Notes under the pieces: model-generated
Seen by the model: only the letters and a program-made list of their open reading frames with translations
What the model was told of the DNA's origin: nothing
The model's database searches: none
Assembly (NCBI GenBank): GCA_947625395.1
Contig: CANQOD010000032.1
Span: 1-9,706 of the forward strand
Source of the DNA: an uncultured Bacilli bacterium
GTDB lineage: Bacteria > Bacillota_I > Bacilli_A > RF39 > UBA660
DNA: 9,706 nucleotides
Direction: 5' to 3'
Translations under genes and position numbers: made by a program
Shown here: positions 1 to 6,890 of the stretch, in pieces
Position numbering within the stretch: position 1 is the stretch's first letter
How the letters are laid out: every line of letters begins with the position of its first letter

Positions 1-352
1 CAATAGGTCCTTCATTAATGAGATATAAACTATAATAAGCAGGCATCGTTCCTGTATTCGTAATAGTAAATCGATAAGGCTCTGTCTTTTTTCCTTGTTT
101 ATCAGTCATCGTCCCTCTTGGGTCTTCTCGAATGTACTCCCCATCTTTCAATTCTACTTTCAAAGTCTTTGTAGTGATGGAAATACTTTGTTTTCCCTCT
201 ACTAATACAGAAAACAGCGCATAACTTGCGCCCGTAAAGATACAAATTCCAATAAAAAGTAATATTCCCATTAACACAATGTGTTTTCGAATCATCTTTT
301 TTGTGTTATGTTCATCTTGATTAGACTGTTGAATTCTTTTAAATCTTGCCAT
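1..352 (-). CDS. Partial exported or membrane-anchored protein with a TasA/SipW-cognate-like N-terminus (3' end outside window)
   Basis: This reading frame opens with ATG at 352 and is still open at base 1, so only the first 117 codons are visible. An AAGGA ribosome binding site (359-363) sits 6 nt before the ATG. The protein starts with a basic, hydrophilic stretch of about 23 residues (MARFKRIQQ...KKMIRKH). One hydrophobic segment follows (about residues 24-40, HIVLMGILLFIGICIFTG), then the junction ASYALFS. The rest looks like an extracellular beta-rich domain (SISITTKTLKVELKDGEY, then RFTITNTGTMPAYYSLYL). The pattern of a membrane segment, A-Y-x-x-F-S, then I-T-T-x-x-L-x-V, resembles the exported matrix or camelysin-like proteins (TasA, CalY and relatives) processed by SipW-type signal peptidase; this is resemblance only. 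The gene lies beyond the dnaJ terminator and has its own putative promoter, so it is probably a separate transcript. Its function is unknown. Confidence 0.75.
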   Translation of the reverse strand, partial: MARFKRIQQSNQDEHNTKKMIRKHIVLMGILLFIGICIFTGASYALFSVLVEGKQSISITTKTLKVELKDGEYIREDPRGTMTDKQGKKTEPYRFTITNTGTMPAYYSLYLINEGPI

Positions 353-391
353 TTGAATTCCTTCTTTTCTATTCTTATATTCCTATTTTTT

Positions 392-400
392 ATGATAGCA
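392..400 (-). promoter_or_regulatory. Putative extended -10 promoter for the partial exported-protein gene
   Basis: On the minus strand this reads TGCTATCAT, an extended -10 element (TGn followed by TATCAT, 5 of 6 to TATAAT). No convincing -35 box stands at the usual distance; the best upstream match, TTGGAA, is only 14 bp away. It would give a leader of roughly 30 nt before the ATG at 352. Lying downstream of the dnaJ terminator, it is a logical place for a new transcription start. The call rests on motif similarity only. Confidence 0.4.
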
Positions 401-456
401 AAAGAACAAATTTCCAAATATTAAATATTCCCATTTCGCATAGCTCAGAAATTGTC

Positions 457-482
457 AAAAAAACAACCTTAACGGTCGTTTT
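457..482 (-). terminator. Intrinsic terminator of the hrcA-grpE-dnaK-pepF-dnaJ operon
   Basis: On the minus strand the sequence AAACGACC-GTTAA-GGTTGTTT forms an 8-bp stem with one G-T wobble and a 5-nt loop. A run of T residues follows directly (complement of the A run at 457-463). The dnaJ stop codon TAA (469-471) lies in the loop, so the hairpin is built partly from the last dnaJ codons. This is a classic rho-independent terminator. Confidence 0.8.
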
Positions 483-1605
483 CTTTCACGAATTTTTCAA
501 ATTTTTTCATTTCTTGACTTTCAAGATTTTCCTTTGAAAGTTCCTCAAATAATTTCTTTTCATTTCTTGATAATTTTGTTGGGATAACGACTTTGATGAC
601 TACATATAAATTTCCTGTATGTCTCGTCGTCTCATTATAAATTCCTTTTCCCTTAATCCGTTGTTGTTCCCCATTTTGCGTTCCTGGTGAAATCGATAAT
701 TTTACATTGCCATCTAATGTTGGAATCTCAATCTTGGTTCCCAAAGTTGCACCCACTACAGAAATAGGAACTTCCAAATACAAATCATCGCCATCACGTT
801 GAAAGAATGAATGATTTTCTACAGCAAACTCTAAGTATAAATCTCCATTAGGACCGCCATTCTGTCCTGCTTCCCCTTTTCCCGCAACGCGAAGTCGATT
901 TCCCGTATCAACACCACTTGGAACATGCACTGTAATTGTTTTCTGAACTCGAACTTTTCCACGCCCATGACAAGCACTACACGTTCTTTTAAATGTTTTT
1001 CCTTGTCCTTGGCAATCAGGACAAGTTGTCTTGGTAACAAAAGAACCTAAAATAGTACGTTGTTCTTGTGTGATAGTACCACTACCACGACAGGTTTTAC
1101 AAGTTTCACTATCAAAACCACCTTCACCGTGACAATGTTCACAATCTTCGGTCACATCTAAGTCAAAATCCTTCTCACAACCAAAGACCGCTTCTTCAAA
1201 GGTTAAGCGAATCCGTTTTAAAACATCATTCCCCCTTGTTTTTCTACTTCTTCCTTGATTTCCACCAAAAGATGAGAAACCACCCCCTGAAAAACCACTG
1301 AAAATATTATCGAAAATATCATCAAAATCGCCAAAGCCAGAGAAGCCACCTTGATAGCTTCCCCCTCCAAAACCACCTGTACCATCAAAGGCAGCTGAAC
1401 CAAATTGATCGTACTGACGACGCTTGTTTTCATCCCCTAAAATGCTATAAGCTTCTTGAATTTCTTTAAATTTTTCTTCCGCATTGGATTCTTTACATAA
1501 ATCGGGATGGTATTTTTTGGCAAGACGACGATATGCGCTTTTAATTTCATCTTGACTGGCACTTTTATCGACGCCTAATACTTCATAAAAATCTTTTTTG
1601 GCCAT
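469..1605 (-). CDS. dnaJ: Chaperone protein DnaJ (Hsp40), J-domain co-chaperone of DnaK
   Basis: DnaJ binds unfolded clients in the cytoplasm, passes them to DnaK and stimulates DnaK's ATPase. All parts of a type I DnaJ are present in 378 residues, the usual length. The J domain (about 1-70) contains the HPD motif at 33-35. A Gly/Phe-rich linker follows (about 70-115). Four zinc-binding CxxCxGxG motifs stand near 155, 169, 195 and 209 (CEHCHGEG, CKTCRGSG, CPDCQGQG, CSACHGRG). The C-terminal client-binding domains come last. The frame extends to a GTG at 1614, but that GTG is inside the Shine-Dalgarno sequence AGGTGA. The ATG at 1605 is 5 nt downstream of that site and gives the normal DnaJ start MAKKDFYEVLG, so I chose it. 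It is the last gene of the heat-shock operon, 9 nt after the pepF stop codon, and should be controlled by HrcA from the hrcA promoter. Confidence 0.97.
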   Translation of the reverse strand: MAKKDFYEVLGVDKSASQDEIKSAYRRLAKKYHPDLCKESNAEEKFKEIQEAYSILGDENKRRQYDQFGSAAFDGTGGFGGGSYQGGFSGFGDFDDIFDNIFSGFSGGGFSSFGGNQGRSRKTRGNDVLKRIRLTFEEAVFGCEKDFDLDVTEDCEHCHGEGGFDSETCKTCRGSGTITQEQRTILGSFVTKTTCPDCQGQGKTFKRTCSACHGRGKVRVQKTITVHVPSGVDTGNRLRVAGKGEAGQNGGPNGDLYLEFAVENHSFFQRDGDDLYLEVPISVVGATLGTKIEIPTLDGNVKLSISPGTQNGEQQRIKGKGIYNETTRHTGNLYVVIKVVIPTKLSRNEKKLFEELSKENLESQEMKKFEKFVKENDR

Positions 1606-1610
1606 ACACT

Positions 1611-1616
1611 TCACCT
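1611..1616 (-). promoter_or_regulatory. Ribosome binding site of dnaJ, overlapping the pepF stop codon
   Basis: Minus-strand AGGTGA, 5 nt before the ATG at 1605. Its first two bases are the last two bases of the pepF stop codon TAG (1615-1617). Ribosomes ending pepF would therefore terminate on the dnaJ initiation site, which fits translational coupling. The site also decides the dnaJ start: the in-frame GTG at 1614 lies inside it. Confidence 0.75.
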
Positions 1617-3414
1617 ACTTTTCACTATATGTCTTTTTAAATTCTTCTAATAATTCCTCCATGTAGGAAATCGCATCTTCTATAACGGTTCCATTTGCGA
1701 TATCCACATCAATCACTTTCAAAAGTTCAAGTGGATAATCTCGACCACCTGTCTTCAAAAATGCTAAGTATTTTTCTTTAAATCCAGCTTTTTCTTCTAA
1801 AATATTTTTTGCAATATAACAAGCTACAGAAAGTCCTGTGGCATATTGATAAACATAAAATGGCGTATAAAAATGAGGAATTCTTAACCATTCATATCGA
1901 ATATCTTGGTCGACCACCACTTCGTTTCCAAAATACTCTTTGTTTAATTTGTAATACAAATCACTCAAAGCCTCTTGCGTTAAGACTTCGCCTTGTTCAC
2001 GTATTTGATGCGCTTTTAATTCAAACTCTGCGAACATTGTTTGCCGATAAATCGTTGCTTTAAACATATCTAACATCTCATTCAAAACATACAATTTTTC
2101 TTTTTTATCTTTGGAATGTTGTAAGAAATAATGATAAAACAACATCTCATTGACTGTCGATGCAATCTCCGCTAAGAAAATCACATAATCATGATCTTGA
2201 TAACAGTTATGATGAACAGAATAATAACTATGAAGAGAGTGTCCAAGTTCATGGGCAATGGTTGAAATATCATTCATGGTTCCCTCAAAGTTCAATAATA
2301 CATGAGGATTTCCATCATAGCCTCCCCAAGAATAAGCGCCACCTCTTTTTCCTTTATTTGGATAAATATCAATCCATCTTTCTGAAAACGCTTTTTGAAG
2401 TAAAGATTGATATTCCTCTCCTAATATAGAAAGCGCATCTAACACCATTTGCTTTGCTTCTTCAAAAGAATAGGTTTTTTCGCTTTCTTGCACAAGAGGA
2501 GCATATAAATCATATAAATGAAGTTCATCCACGCCTAAGATTTCCTTTTTCAAGTGAAAATAAGAAAATAAACTAGGCAGTTTGGCTTTGACTTTTTGAA
2601 TCAATCCCTCATAGAATTTTGTATCAATTTTATTTCCATATAAATACATGGAAAGAGAATCTTGATAATTTCGTAAACGCGCTGTAACAACATCTGCTTC
2701 CACAATCGATTCATACGTTGAAGACAACGTATTTTTAACAGAAGCATAGCCTTGATGTAATCGTTCAAAGGCTTCTTTTCGTACTTTTCTTTGTGAAGAT
2801 GCCATCAGCTTTCCATAAGTACTATTCGTAAGCTCTACTTCTTCATGTTGTTCATTTTCAATTGTTCCAAATGTCAAGTCTACATTTCTCAAATAGGAAG
2901 CCGTTTTGTCTGGACTTGAAAAAACATTGCCATAACTAGCGAGAATTTTTTCTTCTTCTTTAGATAACGTATGTTCTTGATAACGCAAGACATCTAAAAT
3001 GGTATGTCGATAGTCTTTGAACCGTTCCTCTTGTAAATACGTTTGAATCTTTTGCTTGCCTGCTTTTAAAATACTTGGTGTGATAAATGCCGTTTCTTGA
3101 ACAGCTTCATTTTGTAAGACTTCAATCTTCCCTTTTCGTTCCTGACTTTTGGCATTTCCTTGATCTTCATCTAATTTGAGTCCAGCATAAATATACGCTT
3201 TGGTAAGCATCCGATCCAGTTGCATTTCTAAGTCAAGACAAGCAAGAAACGAATCAGCACTTTCTAAGAAAGTGTCTTTCATTGTTTGAATACGCTTTAG
3301 ATTTGCACGAATCGTTTCTAAATCTTGCTCGTACGCTTTTTCATTTGGATATAAATCTGTCAAATCCCAAGTGTCTTCTTTTTTAACTTCCTCTCTTGTT
3401 TTTACTCTTTTCAT
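1615..3414 (-). CDS. pepF: Oligoendopeptidase F, zinc metallopeptidase of family M3
   Basis: Family M3B enzymes cut short and medium peptides inside the cell and help recycle peptides released by proteolysis. The protein has 599 residues, the usual PepF length. The start MKRVKTREEV...TWDLTDLY matches the family's N-terminal pattern. The helical N-terminal half leads to the catalytic site HELGH (388-392), with E416 in AEIAST as the likely third zinc ligand. The family's substrate-binding segment rich in Tyr and His (RIPHFYTPFYVYQYATG) is at about 511-527. An upstream start at 3432 would add six residues, but the best Shine-Dalgarno sequence (AAGGGAG, 3420-3426) serves the ATG at 3414. No signal peptide is seen, so it should be cytoplasmic. 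It sits between dnaK and dnaJ, 45 nt after dnaK and 9 nt before dnaJ, an unusual place that suggests co-expression with the chaperones. No inactivating change is seen. Confidence 0.93.
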   Translation of the reverse strand: MKRVKTREEVKKEDTWDLTDLYPNEKAYEQDLETIRANLKRIQTMKDTFLESADSFLACLDLEMQLDRMLTKAYIYAGLKLDEDQGNAKSQERKGKIEVLQNEAVQETAFITPSILKAGKQKIQTYLQEERFKDYRHTILDVLRYQEHTLSKEEEKILASYGNVFSSPDKTASYLRNVDLTFGTIENEQHEEVELTNSTYGKLMASSQRKVRKEAFERLHQGYASVKNTLSSTYESIVEADVVTARLRNYQDSLSMYLYGNKIDTKFYEGLIQKVKAKLPSLFSYFHLKKEILGVDELHLYDLYAPLVQESEKTYSFEEAKQMVLDALSILGEEYQSLLQKAFSERWIDIYPNKGKRGGAYSWGGYDGNPHVLLNFEGTMNDISTIAHELGHSLHSYYSVHHNCYQDHDYVIFLAEIASTVNEMLFYHYFLQHSKDKKEKLYVLNEMLDMFKATIYRQTMFAEFELKAHQIREQGEVLTQEALSDLYYKLNKEYFGNEVVVDQDIRYEWLRIPHFYTPFYVYQYATGLSVACYIAKNILEEKAGFKEKYLAFLKTGGRDYPLELLKVIDVDIANGTVIEDAISYMEELLEEFKKTYSEK

Positions 3415-3419
3415 AGATT

Positions 3420-3426
3420 CTCCCTT
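3420..3426 (-). promoter_or_regulatory. Ribosome binding site that sets the pepF start
   Basis: Minus-strand AAGGGAG, 5 nt before the ATG at 3414. Two in-frame ATGs further upstream (3432 and 3429) have only a GGAAGA that touches the first ATG and is too close to work well. The internal ATG is therefore the better start. Confidence 0.7.
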
Positions 3427-3438
3427 CATCATTCTTCC

Positions 3439-3471
3439 ATAAAAGAAGAGAAAGTAGTTTTACTTCTCTTC
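3439..3471 (-). terminator. Hairpin at the dnaK stop codon: weak terminator or attenuator between dnaK and pepF
   Basis: On the minus strand GAAGAGAAGTA-AAAC-TACTTTCTCTTC forms an 11-bp stem with one bulged T. A short TTTTAT tract follows. The dnaK stop codon TAA (3460-3462) is in the stem-loop. With only four T residues and an AT-rich stem, it probably ends a fraction of transcripts rather than all. That would give more hrcA-grpE-dnaK message than pepF-dnaJ message, and it could also protect the 3' end of the shorter mRNA. Confidence 0.5.
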
Positions 3472-5280
3472 ATATTCAGCATCTTTCACTTCTTGATTGT
3501 CCTCTTTGTCCTGAGACTCTTCTTGGGATGCTTTGTTGGCATTTTCTTTTTGAATGTTTTCATACACTTTTGCCGCAAGTCCCATGGCTTTTTCCGTTAA
3601 AGCATCTTTTTTCTTCTTGATGTCTTCAATGTCATCTTTTTCAAGAGCTTCTTTTAAGTCTTTAATTAAGTCTTCTGCTTCTTCAACTTCTTTTTTATCC
3701 GCTTTATCACCTAAATCTTTGATGGCTTTTTCTGTTTGGAAAATCATTTGTTCAGCATCATTTCTTGTATCTGCTTCTTCTTTCCGTTTCTTATCTTGTT
3801 CTTTATTTTCTTCTGCTTCTTTCATCATTCGATCGACTTCTTCATCAGAAAGCGTTGTAGAAGCAGTGATGGTAATAGATTGTTCTTTTCCTGTTCCAAG
3901 GTCTTTGGCAGTAACGTTGACAATGCCATTGGCATCGATATCAAACTTGACTTCAATTTGTGGGACTCCTCTTGGAGCAGGTGGAATATTGGTTAATTGG
4001 AATCTTCCAAGTGTCTTATTATCAGCAGCCATACTTCTTTCCCCTTGTAGTACATGGACATCTACAGCTGGTTGATTATCAGCGGCTGTAGAGAAGACTT
4101 CACTCTTAGAAGTTGGAATCGTTGTATTTCTTGGGATTAAGGTTGTCATGACCCCACCTAAAGTTTCAAGTCCAAGAGAAAGTGGTGTAACATCTAGTAA
4201 GACAATATCATTGACATCTCCTGTTAGGACACCTCCTTGAATCGCAGCACCCATGGCAACGACTTCATCAGGGTTCACTTCACGAGATGGTTCTTTTCCT
4301 AATTCTTTCTTAACCACATCATAGACCATTGGAATACGAGTAGAACCACCAACAAAGATCACTTTGTCAATATCTTCTTTCTTCATCTTTGCATCTTTTA
4401 ATGCTTGACGAACATTGTCTAGTGTTGATTCTACTAAATCACGAATTAAGTCTTCAAACTTCGCTCTTGTTAAGGTCATATCTAAGTGAAGTGGTCCATC
4501 TTCTCCTTGAGAAATAAATGGTGCAGACACTTGTGTAGAAGTCATACCAGACAAATCTTTTTTCGCTTTTTCAGCAATTTCTTTAAGACGTTGCATTGCC
4601 ATCTTATCTTTAGATAAGTCAATGCCATTTTCTTTCTTGAATTCTTCAATCAAGTAATCCATTAATAGATTATCGAAGTCATCTCCACCTAAATGGTTAT
4701 TTCCATTGGTGGATTTCACTTCTACAACGCCATCTCCTAATTCTAGGATAGAAACATCGAAAGTTCCTCCACCAAGGTCATAGACTAAAATCGTTTGTGT
4801 TTTATCTTGTTTGTCGAGTCCATATGCAAGTGCTGCGGCAGTTGGTTCGTTGATGATACGTTCTACTGTCAGTCCAGCAATTTTTCCAGCATTTTTCGTT
4901 GCTTGTCTTTGGGCATCGTTAAAGTAAGCTGGGACAGTAATGACTGCACGGTCTACTTTTTCTCCTAAATAACTTTCGGCATAATCTTTAATATAACTTA
5001 AAATCATGGCTGAAATTTCTTCAGGCGTATACTTCTTTCCATTGATTTCTTTCTTCTCTTTTGTTCCCATTAAACGTTTGATAGAAGAAACGGTGTTTTT
5101 ATTGGTAATTGCTTGTCGTTTCGCAGCATCTCCTACAATTCTTTCGTCCCCTTTAAAGGCAACAACAGATGGGGTTGTTCTTCCTCCTTCTGGATTCGCA
5201 ATTACTTTTGCATCTCCCGCTTCTAAGACAGCACAACAACTATTGGTTGTACCAAGGTCAATTCCTATAATTTTACTCAT
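3460..5280 (-). CDS. dnaK: Chaperone protein DnaK (Hsp70)
   Basis: DnaK is the ATP-driven cytoplasmic chaperone that binds exposed hydrophobic segments of unfolded proteins, working with DnaJ and GrpE. The 606 residues carry all Hsp70 signatures: GIDLGTTNS (6-14), VYDLGGGTFDVSIL (166-179), the adenosine-binding FVGGSTRIP (309-317), and the interdomain linker VLLDVTPLS near 360-368. The substrate-binding domain and helical lid follow, with an acidic tail ending DAEYEEK. Near residues 70-90 (RLMGTKEKKEINGKKYTP) it lacks the insert of about 24 residues found in Gram-negative DnaK, which supports a Bacillota host. Residues 15-16 are Cys-Cys, where the first cysteine is common and the second is usually a hydrophobic residue such as Val. 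The start ATG overlaps the end of grpE by 8 nt and has AAGGAGAGG upstream (5287-5295), which suggests coupled translation. Expression should follow HrcA control at the hrcA promoter. Confidence 0.98.
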   Translation of the reverse strand: MSKIIGIDLGTTNSCCAVLEAGDAKVIANPEGGRTTPSVVAFKGDERIVGDAAKRQAITNKNTVSSIKRLMGTKEKKEINGKKYTPEEISAMILSYIKDYAESYLGEKVDRAVITVPAYFNDAQRQATKNAGKIAGLTVERIINEPTAAALAYGLDKQDKTQTILVYDLGGGTFDVSILELGDGVVEVKSTNGNNHLGGDDFDNLLMDYLIEEFKKENGIDLSKDKMAMQRLKEIAEKAKKDLSGMTSTQVSAPFISQGEDGPLHLDMTLTRAKFEDLIRDLVESTLDNVRQALKDAKMKKEDIDKVIFVGGSTRIPMVYDVVKKELGKEPSREVNPDEVVAMGAAIQGGVLTGDVNDIVLLDVTPLSLGLETLGGVMTTLIPRNTTIPTSKSEVFSTAADNQPAVDVHVLQGERSMAADNKTLGRFQLTNIPPAPRGVPQIEVKFDIDANGIVNVTAKDLGTGKEQSITITASTTLSDEEVDRMMKEAEENKEQDKKRKEEADTRNDAEQMIFQTEKAIKDLGDKADKKEVEEAEDLIKDLKEALEKDDIEDIKKKKDALTEKAMGLAAKVYENIQKENANKASQEESQDKEDNQEVKDAEYEEK

Positions 5281-5887
5281 TTGTATCCTCTCCTTCTAAT
5301 TGATTGACTTTGACTGAACAAGGACGAATGACTCTATCCTTTAATTCATATCCTTTTAATAATACTTCTAAGACAGTACCATCTTCAAATGTTTTGTCAT
5401 GGTCTGTCATCAATGCTTCCATTCGACTTGCATCAAATGGTTTTTGATAAGCATCTATTTCTGTAACACTAAATTGTTTTAAGACATCATTCAGTGTTGC
5501 ATACATCATTTTAAAGCCTTGTAAAAATTTAGATAATTCATCGGTAAGATTATTATCATCTAAGGCAATTGCTCGCTCAAAGTTATCTAAAATCGGCAAG
5601 ATTTCAACAATCAAATCTTGATTGGCATACTTAAGCGCATTGCTCATTTCTTCTTCTTTTCTTTTGCGATAATTAATGAGTTCTGCTTGTGCGTATTTCA
5701 TCTTTTCTTCGAGCTCTTGTTTTTCTTTTTCTAGGTGTTTTATTTTTTCTTCTAATTTTTTAGAATGATTTTGATGTGCTTTCTGTTCGTGCTTTTCATG
5801 ACAGGAACAAGCATGTTCTTTCTTGGATTCATGACAAGCACAAGTTTTTTCTTTTTGCACTTCTTCTTGTTTTTTTTCTTCTTTCAT
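5273..5887 (-). CDS. grpE: GrpE, nucleotide exchange factor of DnaK, with a Cys/His-rich N-terminal extension
   Basis: GrpE works as a dimer that releases ADP from DnaK and so resets the chaperone cycle; its long helices also act as a thermosensor. The 204-residue protein has a charged N-terminus, a long coiled-coil region (about 42-90, rich in K/E heptads), and the family signature in the C-terminal beta domain (KPFDASRMEALM, then GYELKDRVIRPCSVKV). The signature histidine before E-A is replaced by methionine. The odd part is residues 16-41, where CACH and CSCH plus extra histidines form a likely metal-binding or redox-sensitive segment in place of the usual plain acidic tail. The ATG at 5887 begins one base after the hrcA stop, with GAGAGG as ribosome binding site inside the hrcA end. 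The 3' end overlaps dnaK. The identification as GrpE is firm; the role of the N-terminus is unknown. Confidence 0.96.
   Translation of the reverse strand: MKEEKKQEEVQKEKTCACHESKKEHACSCHEKHEQKAHQNHSKKLEEKIKHLEKEKQELEEKMKYAQAELINYRKRKEEEMSNALKYANQDLIVEILPILDNFERAIALDDNNLTDELSKFLQGFKMMYATLNDVLKQFSVTEIDAYQKPFDASRMEALMTDHDKTFEDGTVLEVLLKGYELKDRVIRPCSVKVNQLEGEDTNE
5765..5842 (-). repeat. Short tandem Cys/His-rich repeat encoding GrpE residues 16-41
   Basis: The protein segment repeats with an 11-residue period: CACHESKKEHA, then CSCHEKHEQKA, then a decayed HQNHSKK. At DNA level the two copies share TGTCATGAA preceded by TGTGCT and TGTTCC, which suggests a local duplication. Ligand-like residues are C16, C18, H19, H25, C27, C29, H30, H33, H38 and H41. 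Confidence 0.65.
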
Positions 5888-5888
5888 A

Positions 5889-6881
5889 TTACCTCTCTAT
5901 ATGTTCTTTTAAATATTCCAATAGACTAACTACACGGTCATATTCCATGCGTTTGGGTCCGATGATGGCAATTGTTCCTTCATCTTGATGGGTTTTGTAA
6001 TGTGTTTTAATCACAGTAACTTCTTCATCTAAATTGTTTTCACTACCAATATAAATTTGAATGTTGTTATCGTCATCTTCTTTGATTTCGGTCAATAACT
6101 TATCATCTTCTAATTTGCTAAATAAGTTCTTAATCTTTTCAACATTATCAAATTCTGGCTGCTCTAGGAATTTACTTCTTCCTACTACATTGATATCCGG
6201 AGCAGTAAAATCGGAAAAGACATGATAAAGCGCATTATAAATTTTTTCATGTTCTTTCACATATTTTCCAATAATTGGCTTAATTTCAAACTCCAATTTA
6301 CGACTGACTTCATCAATCGGAGTTCCGACAATCAGATGATTGATTAAACTAATTGTTTTTTTGACATCTTCTAAATTCACATTTTCAATGGTAATGGTTT
6401 TATGTTCTACTTTTCCTTTATCCGTTACCACTAACACCATTAAATTTTTATCATCCAAAGGAACAACATCAATTTGCTTTAAGAGATTTTCATGCGATGC
6501 TTTTCCAAGAACGACAGTTGTATAAGATGTCATATCACTGATGACCTGTAAACTTTTTTGAATACAATCTGATAATTCTAATTGTTGATTGTGAAAGATA
6601 ATTTGTAGCTTTAACATCTCTTCACCATTCATTTTCTTTGGCTCTAACAAGTAATCTACATAATAACGATATCCTTCTTCACTTGGAACTCGGCCACTGG
6701 ATGTATGGGTCTTTTCCAAAAGGCCTTTTTCTTCAAGGGCAACCATTTCATTGCGCACAGTCGCACTGGAACACTTGATAATCTTACAAATTTGATTCGA
6801 ACTTACTGGTTTAGCCTGTTGAATATAGTACTCTACAATCAACTTTAAAATCTGTGATTGTCTTTTGCTTAACAAGGGCAT
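5889..6881 (-). CDS. hrcA: Heat-inducible transcription repressor HrcA
   Basis: HrcA binds CIRCE operators and represses class I heat-shock genes; it needs GroEL to stay active, so misfolded protein relieves repression. The protein has 330 residues, a usual length. The N-terminal winged helix-turn-helix (about 1-75) includes SSATVRNEMVALEEKGLL and the family signature HTSSGRVPSEEGYRYYVDYLL at about 59-79. A GAF-like domain and dimerization region follow, ending near GTIAIIGPKRMEYDRVVSLLEYL. The frame could extend to a TTG at 6896, but this codon lies within the operator and before the Shine-Dalgarno AAGGA. The ATG at 6881 is 4 nt after that site and gives MPLLSKRQSQIL, so it is preferred. It is the first gene of the operon and represses its own promoter through the palindromes at 6890-6962. 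Confidence 0.96.
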   Translation of the reverse strand: MPLLSKRQSQILKLIVEYYIQQAKPVSSNQICKIIKCSSATVRNEMVALEEKGLLEKTHTSSGRVPSEEGYRYYVDYLLEPKKMNGEEMLKLQIIFHNQQLELSDCIQKSLQVISDMTSYTTVVLGKASHENLLKQIDVVPLDDKNLMVLVVTDKGKVEHKTITIENVNLEDVKKTISLINHLIVGTPIDEVSRKLEFEIKPIIGKYVKEHEKIYNALYHVFSDFTAPDINVVGRSKFLEQPEFDNVEKIKNLFSKLEDDKLLTEIKEDDDNNIQIYIGSENNLDEEVTVIKTHYKTHQDEGTIAIIGPKRMEYDRVVSLLEYLKEHIER

Positions 6882-6885
6882 CACT

Positions 6886-6890
6886 TCCTT
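6886..6890 (-). promoter_or_regulatory. Ribosome binding site of hrcA, abutting the CIRCE operator
   Basis: Minus-strand AAGGA, 4 nt before ATG 6881. It touches the end of the CIRCE-like palindrome (6890-6916), so a hairpin formed by that palindrome in the mRNA would sit right beside the ribosome site. It also excludes the upstream TTG at 6896 as the likely start. Confidence 0.7.

Noticed and set aside
1606..1614. GTG at 1614 as an alternative dnaJ start
   Set aside because: This GTG is part of the AGGTGA ribosome binding site, and the resulting extra residues M-K-C are not found in DnaJ. The ATG at 1605 is better.
3554..4075. 173-residue open frame on the plus strand opposite dnaK
   Set aside because: It lies wholly antisense to a highly conserved dnaK region, is Ser/Phe-rich as expected from the complement of Lys/Glu codons, and has no family resemblance. 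It is a shadow frame.
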